Shown: positions 1 to 5,096 of the stretch, one piece after another
Layout: every line of letters begins with the position of its first letter
Position numbering within the stretch: position 1 is the first letter of the stretch
Assembly: GCA_013003255.1 (NCBI GenBank)
Contig: JABDJZ010000320.1
Coordinates: forward strand, 1-5,949
DNA from: Rhodothermales bacterium
GTDB taxonomy: Bacteria > Bacteroidota > Rhodothermia > Rhodothermales > UBA10348
Direction: 5' to 3'
DNA: 5,949 nucleotides
Notes under the pieces: model-generated
Seen by the model: only the letters and a program-made list of their open reading frames with translations
Told to the model about the DNA's origin: nothing
Databases searched by the model: none
Program-made: the position numbers and the translations under genes

Positions 1-600
1 GTCCTGACGGGGCCCGAGGAGGAGCGCGGCCACAACGGCCGCAGCCGCCGCATTGATGTGAACCACGGCCCCACCGGCAAAGTCCAGGGCGCCCATCTCA
101 CCGATGAAACCACCACCCCAGACCCAGTGGCAGACGGGCGCATAGACCAGCAGGCCCCAGGCGCTGATGAAAATGACGTAGGCTGAGAAGCGCATGCGCT
201 CCACCACAGCACCGGAAATCAGTGCAGCGGTGATGATGTAGAACGTGCCCTGGAAGGCCATGAACAGGAGGTGGGGAATGGTCCCGTTGGCCTCCAGGCC
301 CACGCCAGCAAGGAAGGCCATCGAGAAGTCTCCAATCCAGGCACCTCCCTCACCAAACGCCAGCGAGTAGCCCAGTACCACCCACAGAACGGCGGCCACG
401 CCCATCGAGACAAAGCTCATCATCATGGTGTTGAGCGCGTTCTTGGAGCGGACCAGCCCGCCGTAGAAGAAGGCAAGGGCGGGAGTCATCAGCAGCACCA
501 GAGCTGCCGACGCCAGCAGCCACGCGGTATCGGCCGGGCTGATTGCCGATTCCTGGGGGAGTCGAAGGAAACCGGCGAACACGAAAGAAAAGGCAAGCAT
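1..600 (-). CDS. amt: Ammonium transporter (Amt/MEP/Rh family), N-terminal 200 residues, 3' end outside the window
   Basis: This gene encodes a trimeric inner-membrane channel that takes up ammonium/ammonia. The reading frame is open from an ATG at 598-600 to the window edge; the family is normally over 400 residues, so about half is present. An in-frame TAG (601-603) directly precedes the ATG, so no earlier start is possible. Residues 1-20 are hydrophobic and may act as a signal peptide. The family signature starts at DTAWLLASAALVLLMTP (24-40), followed by FFYGGLVRSKNALNTMM (44-60). With a constant offset of 13 from E. coli AmtB numbering, the gate phenylalanines are F116 and F120, the periplasmic-site Trp is W161, the structural Asp is D173 (LDFAGG) and the first pore His is H181 (VVHIN). 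The second pore His and the C-terminal GlnK-contacting tail fall outside. No glnB/glnK lies on the upstream side; the downstream side cannot be seen. No Shine-Dalgarno sequence is visible. The identification is firm. Confidence 0.97.
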   Translation of the reverse strand, partial: MLAFSFVFAGFLRLPQESAISPADTAWLLASAALVLLMTPALAFFYGGLVRSKNALNTMMMSFVSMGVAAVLWVVLGYSLAFGEGGAWIGDFSMAFLAGVGLEANGTIPHLLFMAFQGTFYIITAALISGAVVERMRFSAYVIFISAWGLLVYAPVCHWVWGGGFIGEMGALDFAGGAVVHINAAAAAVVAALLLGPRQD

Positions 601-647
601 CTAAAAGGGCGCAGTTTTTTAGGCGAAGAGGCCGCAGTGGATCAATA

Positions 648-677
648 ATATTAACACGATCTCGGTGGGAGTTACAA
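648..677 (-). promoter_or_regulatory. Candidate amt promoter
   Basis: On the minus strand a -35-like TTGTAA (672-677) is followed after 18 nt by a -10-like TAATAT (648-653). The -10 lies in a conspicuous AT-rich island (about 642-654) within otherwise GC-rich DNA. The -10 is about 48 nt upstream of the amt start, which leaves a short leader. Each hexamer matches the sigma-70 consensus at 4 of 6 positions. I saw no sigma-54 element (GG-N10-GC in the right context), which might have been expected for a nitrogen-regulated amt gene. This is a prediction from sequence alone. Confidence 0.4.
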
Positions 678-696
678 AACACTGGAAGCGCTTTCT

Positions 697-705
697 TGTG
701 GATAA
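697..705 (-). promoter_or_regulatory. Perfect DnaA-box 9-mer (TTATCCACA)
   Basis: The minus strand reads TTATCCACA, identical to the strongest E. coli DnaA-box consensus. It lies between the divergent amt and Rad52-like genes, 20 nt upstream of the candidate amt -35 and about 70 nt upstream of the Rad52-like start. I saw no second box, no DUE-like AT-rich repeats and no dnaA/dnaN nearby, so this is not an origin. It could be a DnaA regulatory site or a chance match. Confidence 0.4.
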
Positions 706-732
706 GCCTATGACAAAATGATGTCACACGTC

Positions 733-748
733 ACTGGTATACTGGTAT
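733..748 (+). repeat. Tandem octamer ACTGGTAT x2 overlapping a -10-like TATACT
   Basis: ACTGGTAT occurs twice in perfect head-to-tail copies (733-740 and 741-748). The junction creates TATACT (738-743), a 5-of-6 match to a -10 hexamer, 31 nt before the Rad52-like ATG. The best -35-like element is ATGACA (710-715), but the 22-nt spacer is too long for a normal sigma-70 promoter, so the promoter assignment is weak. The repeat itself is directly visible. A role as an operator half-site pair is speculative. Confidence 0.35.
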
Positions 749-774
749 CGAACCAAAAGCACGGTCGCTGACTC

Positions 775-1266
775 ATGACGCACGATCTCTCGAAACTGGC
801 CGACTTCTTCCCGGAAGGAGACCTCAAGTGGAAGCCCATCGGCCTTTCATCGGACAGGTCAAAGGCGCGGGTGGCCCCGTTCCTTTCCAACCGGGCCATC
901 ATGGACCGGCTTGATCAGGTGATGGGGCCCGAGAACTGGCGAAACGAGTACCGGGAGGGGCCGGCAGGCGGCGTCCTCTGCGGGCTCAGCGTCCGGGTTC
1001 AGCGTGACGGGGCTCCAGCCGAGTGGATCACCAAGTGGGACGGCGCGGAGAACACCGAAATCCAGCCGGTCAAAGGCGGGCTTAGCGCCGCCATGCGTCG
1101 GGCTGCCGTCCACTGGGGGATCGGACGGTACATCTATGATTTACCGACCATCTGGGCGGCGGTTGACAAGGATGGGCGACTGGTGGAGCGGCCCAGACTA
1201 CCGGCCGAGTTCCTTCCCGGCCCGGTGCACAAGCTGGAGGGGGAGAGAACCAGAGAGGCTGCGTAG
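775..1266 (+). CDS. Rad52/Rad22-family single-strand annealing protein (short bacterial form)
   Basis: This 163-residue protein resembles the Rad52_Rad22 family, the group that includes eukaryotic Rad52, phage Sak-type annealases and Deinococcus DdrA-like proteins. These form oligomeric rings that bind ssDNA and promote annealing of complementary strands. Recognisable blocks in order are LKWKPIGLSSDRSKARVAPF (17-36), the helix MDRLDQVMGPENW (43-55), GGVLCGLSVRV (65-75), TKWDGAENTEI (86-96) and the C-terminal block VKGGLSAAMRRAAVHWGIGR (99-118) followed by YIYDLP. The core is complete. After about residue 145 there is only a short charged tail, with no SSB-like acidic tip and no Rad51-binding region. 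The ATG at 775 keeps the whole N-terminal block; no Shine-Dalgarno is visible. It is divergent from amt and followed after 9 nt by an esterase gene. No phage genes surround it, so it looks like a chromosomal repair gene, possibly of phage ancestry (inference). Confidence 0.9.
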   Translation: MTHDLSKLADFFPEGDLKWKPIGLSSDRSKARVAPFLSNRAIMDRLDQVMGPENWRNEYREGPAGGVLCGLSVRVQRDGAPAEWITKWDGAENTEIQPVKGGLSAAMRRAAVHWGIGRYIYDLPTIWAAVDKDGRLVERPRLPAEFLPGPVHKLEGERTREAA

Positions 1267-1275
1267 ATTTTCTGC

Positions 1276-2127
1276 ATGCGCGTTCTCTCCTGGATTCCCC
1301 TCTTCCTCGGCCTGTCCATCACCGCAGCCTGTGATCTGGTCTCCGGGGATTCCGGTCGAACGGAAGACATTGTGGTGGCGGTGGATGACACTCTTCGGGA
1401 CGCACGGATTTTCTACAGCGAGGGTGTTTCGGTCTCGGAGCCAGCGCACCTCCTGATTGCCCTGCACGGCTCGGGTGATTCAGGACGGAGCTTTCAGGCC
1501 GGGGCGGGCCTTGATGGCAAGGCACCGGACAACCTGATCATCGCTTACCCCACGGCGGCCAAGGGCAACTGGGCCGAAGGATGCAACTGCAACATTGCGG
1601 ACCGGCTTCAGATCAATGACCTCGGGTTCATGGAGGCGCTCATCGACCACGTTTCAGAGGACTATCAGATCACCCCGGAGCGGACCTACGCAGTTGGCTT
1701 CTCACAGGGAGGGCTCTTTGCCTATCGGCTAGGCTGTGACCTGTCGGAGCGCTTCTCGCACGTGGCCGCCGTCTCTGCCCCTATGTCCGAACCGCTTTCC
1801 CGAATGTGCCGTGCCAGCGACCCCGTATCCGTAATGACCATTCACGGACGTCGGGACGGCGTGCTGCCCTACGCAGGGACTGACAACGGGGCCCTCAGTC
1901 TGCTGTCAGCCGACGAGACACGGGCGTTCTGGGCCGAGAAGCGGAGTTGTGGACCCGCCGCCGAAACATCGGTTCGGTCCGGCGACGCCACCGTCATTCG
2001 ATATGATCACGGAGCCTGCGAGGCGGGCGTGCAGGTGTCCCTGCTCCAGATGACCAATGGCGTCCATGCCTGGTACACCAGTTCGCCGGACAACCGGACG
2101 TTCCTCTTTGACTTCTTTGGTCTCTAG
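1276..2127 (+). CDS. Lipoprotein alpha/beta-hydrolase, PHB-depolymerase / feruloyl-esterase type (LpqC-like)
   Basis: The 283-residue product is a predicted exported serine esterase. The N-terminus MRVLSWIPLFLGLSITAAC is a lipoprotein signal peptide with the lipobox TAAC, giving Cys19 as the lipidated residue, so the protein is probably membrane-anchored outside the cytoplasm. The catalytic domain shows the oxyanion-hole segment LIALHGSGDSG (60-70), the nucleophile elbow GFSQGG with Ser143, the acid Asp194 in IHGRRDGVLPYAG (189-201) and the base His264 in NGVHAWY (261-267). This order and spacing fit COG3509-type esterases, which hydrolyse polyhydroxyalkanoate oligomers, feruloylated sugars or related esters; the actual substrate cannot be told. 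Cysteines at 103, 105, 154, 178, 225 and 248 could form disulfides, consistent with export. The start follows the Rad52-like stop by 9 nt, so co-transcription is likely although no functional link is evident. No Shine-Dalgarno is seen. Its stop overlaps the stop of the converging DUF819 gene. Confidence 0.88.
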   Translation: MRVLSWIPLFLGLSITAACDLVSGDSGRTEDIVVAVDDTLRDARIFYSEGVSVSEPAHLLIALHGSGDSGRSFQAGAGLDGKAPDNLIIAYPTAAKGNWAEGCNCNIADRLQINDLGFMEALIDHVSEDYQITPERTYAVGFSQGGLFAYRLGCDLSERFSHVAAVSAPMSEPLSRMCRASDPVSVMTIHGRRDGVLPYAGTDNGALSLLSADETRAFWAEKRSCGPAAETSVRSGDATVIRYDHGACEAGVQVSLLQMTNGVHAWYTSSPDNRTFLFDFFGL

Positions 2128-2132
2128 AGGAA
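2101..2132. terminator. Weak inverted repeat at the convergent gene junction
   Basis: TTCCTCT (2101-2107) and AGAGGAA (2126-2132) form a perfect 7-bp inverted repeat with an 18-nt loop across the point where the two genes meet. A stem of this type could act in both directions, but it has only three G-C pairs and lacks a clear U-tract, so it is a poor intrinsic terminator. It is listed because no better candidate is visible. Confidence 0.15.
2124..2127. other. Shared CTAG: overlapping stop codons of two convergent genes
   Basis: The plus-strand esterase ends with TAG at 2125-2127 and the minus-strand DUF819 gene ends with TAG at 2124-2126, so the self-complementary CTAG serves both. It is the core of the palindrome CTCTAGAG (2122-2129). 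No intergenic terminator is possible; any termination signal must lie inside a coding region. Confidence 0.95.
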
Positions 2133-3284
2133 GTTGAGGCCGAACTCCACAACGGCGAACCCCAGGAACGTGCCTACGGCGTAGCCCAGCGATCCAACCA
2201 GGATTCCTGGCAGCACGAGATCTTCCCGCCCAAGGCTCCGTGCTACCGCAAGTGCAGAGGTACCGCCGCCCACGTTGGCCTGTGATGCCACGGCAGCGAT
2301 GTCCGGATCCACCCTGAAGACATACGCGGCCAGGAAGGTGATGAGGCCGTGGATCAGCACGGCAATAGTGGTGAAGCCCAGAAGTGCCATTCCCAGGGAC
2401 CCCAGTTCGGAGAGCGCCGCGAGATCGCAGAATGCTCCGATCACGGCCAGAAACAGGTAGACCGCGAACATCCCGATGGTGCGCATGCCCCGGAGGCGCT
2501 GCACCCAGGAGATCTGCCCGAGGATCAGTGCGAGCGCGGTCAGGAAGATGGCGCTTGGAATGGCCGGGAAAACCGCAGCCAGCTGATCGGACACGAAGAT
2601 GCAGAAGAACCCCAGTCCAAGGAGGATCCCCAGATCAATCGGGTGCAGTTCCTCCGTGTCGATTTCGATCCCGAGGGTGGGGCCCTCAGACTCAGCATTC
2701 ACCGCAGCGGGTCGGGCGGGCCAGAAGCGGTACAGGACTCGCGGCAGCGCCAGGGTGACCACCATCCAGATGGTCGTGACGATGTTGTCCACCACGATGG
2801 ACCCGGCGTAGAGGACGCCGTCACGGACCACGTCGTATTCGAGGGCAATCGTGTTGAAGTTGACGCTGCCGCCGGTGTAGGTGCCGGTGAACATCCCCGC
2901 CAGGACGCGGAATTCCGGCCCGATGGATGTGGCACCGTCGATTACCCACATGCCGATGATGATCCCTCCGGCCACGCCGACCGAGCCGAGCAGAAAGAGC
3001 ACGATCATGCTCTTCCCGGCCTTGAGGACATCCCTGAGGTTGACCGGCAGCAGGAGCAGGAAGATGGCCAGCGGTGCCAGATAGGCAAAAATGCCATCGT
3101 ACACCGGCACCGGTGCTTCCGCGGATGAACCGGCCGGGATGAGCCCAACGTTCGCCGCAACCGCGGTCACCAGGATCACCAGAAGCGCAGTCCCGAGGTG
3201 CCGGGCGACCGTCTTGCGGACCAGCCACTCAGAAACGGCCACGAAGACACACAGTGCGGCGGCGACAAATACGGGGTCCTGCAT
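2124..3284 (-). CDS. DUF819 (YjcL-like) polytopic inner-membrane protein, putative transporter
   Basis: The 386-residue product is almost entirely hydrophobic and should span the inner membrane about ten or more times. It matches the DUF819 family. The first half carries GTYTGGSVNFNTIA (134-147), then VVDNIVTTIWM (164-174). The second half carries the related glycine-rich block SQANVGGGTSALAVA (334-348), suggesting an internally duplicated transporter fold. A charged loop at about 186-216 separates the halves and is probably cytoplasmic. Transport substrates of the family are, to my knowledge, not well established. The ATG at 3282-3284 lies 4 nt after the stop of the upstream amidohydrolase, so the two are almost certainly one transcript and probably translationally coupled; this makes a product of the amidohydrolase a plausible substrate (inference). 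No Shine-Dalgarno is visible. Length is typical for the family and no lesion is seen. Confidence 0.92.
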   Translation of the reverse strand: MQDPVFVAAALCVFVAVSEWLVRKTVARHLGTALLVILVTAVAANVGLIPAGSSAEAPVPVYDGIFAYLAPLAIFLLLLPVNLRDVLKAGKSMIVLFLLGSVGVAGGIIIGMWVIDGATSIGPEFRVLAGMFTGTYTGGSVNFNTIALEYDVVRDGVLYAGSIVVDNIVTTIWMVVTLALPRVLYRFWPARPAAVNAESEGPTLGIEIDTEELHPIDLGILLGLGFFCIFVSDQLAAVFPAIPSAIFLTALALILGQISWVQRLRGMRTIGMFAVYLFLAVIGAFCDLAALSELGSLGMALLGFTTIAVLIHGLITFLAAYVFRVDPDIAAVASQANVGGGTSALAVARSLGREDLVLPGILVGSLGYAVGTFLGFAVVEFGLNFL

Positions 3285-3288
3285 GGCG

Positions 3289-5004
3289 TCAGTTGATCAG
3301 GGGGGTAAGGACGGTTCCGGTCAGGCCGCCCGTGGCCTCACCATCCTTGAGAATGGGCCGGCCGCCAAGGAAAACATGGACTACTCCATCCGGTGCCGCG
3401 TGGGGATTGAACGCCGTGGCGTTGTCACGAAGGGATTCAAGGTCGAGGATGACGAGGTCCGCCACCATACCCTCGCGCACGAGCCCCCGGTCGGAAAGCC
3501 CGAGCAGATGGGCGGGAAGGCTGGTAGAACTCCGCACGGCGTCGGCAATGGTCATCACGCCCCGCTCCATGGCGTACCGGTGGATCTTGCGAGGAAACGT
3601 TCCCCAGTAGCGGGGATGAACAGGTCCGTCGGTGGGAAGAGCAATCCCGGCATCGGAAGCCGTGGCCATCCAGTCCCGGGCGGCATAGCGATCCACGTCT
3701 TCCTCGTCCATTGAGAACCCGCGCAACCGCACCCCTCCGCGACGTTGGGGATCGCCGTTGATCTGGAGCCAGAAGGCTGCGGCCACCGGGTCCACCGAGA
3801 GGCTGTCCGCCAGATCAGCAAGGGTCATCCCCTCAAGAGCCGGGTCGGTGGCCTCCAGGACCACGACCTTGTTCGCCCCACCCCGCCGCCTGATTTCATG
3901 GGCGGTGTCGGTCCGAAGCCTTGTCGTGGTCGCGGGACTCCGGAGCAGCGTCTCAAGGCGCGCCGCGTGGTTTGGATCCTCCTCGCCTTGCGGTCCGAAT
4001 GCCCATCTCGGGAGCAGGACGGTGTTTCCGTCGGAGCCGCTGGTGGTGTACGGATACTGGTCACCCCACACGCGGACACCGCGGGCCCGTGCCGCCTCTA
4101 TCAACTGAACCGCCGCAGCCGAAGAGCCCCAATAGTGGGCTCCTTTGGCCTTCAGGTGGCTGGCTACGACACGGCCTCCCGTGCGCTCACCAATCTCGAT
4201 GGTCTCCATCACGGCGTCTATGAGGGTCGGGGGCCCTGAGGAGTCAACCGACGGCCAGAACCACATTGGGTCTGCACCCTCGCTGCGTTGATGGGAGATA
4301 TAGACTCCGTCAACGGACGCCACCTCTTCCATCAGCGCGACGACTTCCGAGGTCGTGGACCAGCGTCCAGGGGTGTACTCCAGCCCAGCGGACAGGCCGA
4401 CGGCACCGTCGGCCAACGCCTGCCTTACAAGTCCGCGCATGCGTTCGATCTCGCTCGGGGTGGCCACGCGACGGTAGTCATCCCGCAGCACGTGTCGACG
4501 AATGCTGCCGTGCCCGACCATCAGCACCGTATTGATGCCGATTCCGGAAGCTTCATACTTATCCCGTTGTGCACCGATGTTCACCGGTGACCGTCCATCC
4601 TGGTTGATGGCCACCGTGGTGATTCCCTGAGCTACCAGGTTGGGTGCAGCACGCACCGCTGGGTCCTCCGAATCGAATCCCTGTCCGTCCCAAGCCACAT
4701 CAGCTGCGTGCGAGTGCATGTCCACGAACCCCGGAGCCACAATCAGGCCGGACGCGTCAACCATTTCGTCAGCCGTGTACCCATCGAGCAGTCCAATGGC
4801 AACAATCTTCCCGCCATCAACGGCCACATCGGCCCTGAACCAGGGGTTGCCAGTTCCGTCGAGAACTTGGCCGCCGCGGATCACAAGGTCTACGTGGGGG
4901 TCATTCGACACCCCGGACAGGCCGATGAGCACCACCAGAGCGGCCATCGGTACCAGGGTGTAGAGCGTTTGTCGAATCCGGGGTATCATCGCACGAAGTG
5001 GCAT
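3289..5004 (-). CDS. Exported N-acyl-D-amino-acid deacylase-like amidohydrolase (Amidohydro_3 / D-aminoacylase group)
   Basis: This is a metal-dependent TIM-barrel amidohydrolase expected to remove the acyl group from N-acyl-D-amino acids or a similar amide. From the ATG at 5002-5004 the protein has 571 residues. Residues 1-31 form a signal peptide or membrane anchor (basic residues, then hydrophobic 14-30). The N-terminal beta-sandwich begins at DLVIRGGQVLDGTG (39-52). Metal-site residues visible are H97 and H99 (VDMHSH), H238 (YISHQRSEG), H283 (ASHLKAKG) and D459 (LPTDGPVHPRYWGTFPR). The family C-terminus is present at LVREGMVADLVILD (508-521). At the usual bridging-Cys position (Asn-Cys-Gly in characterised D-aminoacylases) it has NQDG (134-137). 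The frame is open back to an ATG at 5154, but that 50-residue extension lies upstream of the signal peptide and overlaps the divergent gene, so I reject it. The chosen start has a weak GGAAAG 2 nt upstream; ATG 4987-4989 is an alternative. The DUF819 permease follows after 4 nt. Confidence 0.91.
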   Translation of the reverse strand: MPLRAMIPRIRQTLYTLVPMAALVVLIGLSGVSNDPHVDLVIRGGQVLDGTGNPWFRADVAVDGGKIVAIGLLDGYTADEMVDASGLIVAPGFVDMHSHAADVAWDGQGFDSEDPAVRAAPNLVAQGITTVAINQDGRSPVNIGAQRDKYEASGIGINTVLMVGHGSIRRHVLRDDYRRVATPSEIERMRGLVRQALADGAVGLSAGLEYTPGRWSTTSEVVALMEEVASVDGVYISHQRSEGADPMWFWPSVDSSGPPTLIDAVMETIEIGERTGGRVVASHLKAKGAHYWGSSAAAVQLIEAARARGVRVWGDQYPYTTSGSDGNTVLLPRWAFGPQGEEDPNHAARLETLLRSPATTTRLRTDTAHEIRRRGGANKVVVLEATDPALEGMTLADLADSLSVDPVAAAFWLQINGDPQRRGGVRLRGFSMDEEDVDRYAARDWMATASDAGIALPTDGPVHPRYWGTFPRKIHRYAMERGVMTIADAVRSSTSLPAHLLGLSDRGLVREGMVADLVILDLESLRDNATAFNPHAAPDGVVHVFLGGRPILKDGEATGGLTGTVLTPLIN

Positions 5005-5096
5005 CGCTTTCCGTCCGAATGATCGGGGCCGACCTGCGAGGTTACAAGGCGCGTGCTCCCAAGTCCCAAGGCAAACCCGAACCCTCCCCAGACTCC
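5005..5096. promoter_or_regulatory. Divergent intergenic region between the amidohydrolase and DUF5916 genes
   Basis: These 92 nt must hold the start signals of both divergent genes unless promoters lie within the neighbouring coding ends. I could not identify a convincing -35/-10 pair on either strand. The stretch just before the plus-strand ATG is C/T-rich (ACCCTCCCCAGACTCC) and has no Shine-Dalgarno sequence. Confidence 0.4.

Noticed and set aside
189..200. Perfect 12-bp palindrome AGCGCATGCGCT
   Set aside because: It falls in the conserved Glu-Arg-Met-Arg-Phe coding segment of amt and is explained by codon choice in GC-rich DNA.
271..727. Open frames at 271-648 (plus) and 350-727 (minus)
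   Set aside because: Both overlap the amt coding region in other frames. The frame with clear Amt motifs runs from 600 to 1 on the minus strand.
710..743. ATGACA / TATACT as a standard sigma-70 promoter for the Rad52-like gene
   Set aside because: The individual hexamers are good, but the 22-nt spacer is outside the functional range, so I do not annotate it as a promoter.
601..774. Replication origin suggested by the DnaA box and AT-rich island
   Set aside because: Only one box is visible, with no DUE repeats and no dnaA, dnaN or parAB genes nearby.
1004..1525. Open frames at 1004-1456 (plus) and 1134-1525 (minus) across the Rad52-like/esterase junction
   Set aside because: Arg/Ser/Pro-rich out-of-frame translations without family similarity, bridging two well-supported genes.
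2349..3128. 259-codon open frame on the plus strand, antisense to the DUF819 gene
   Set aside because: The translation is rich in Asp, Glu, Gln, His and Gly with no recognisable domain, and the opposite strand encodes a clear DUF819 membrane protein. It is the typical shadow of a GC-rich hydrophobic gene.
3091..4239. Plus-strand open frames at 3091-3714 and 3745-4239 antisense to DUF819 and the amidohydrolase
   Set aside because: No domain is recognisable and both lie opposite well-conserved coding sequence with intact catalytic motifs.
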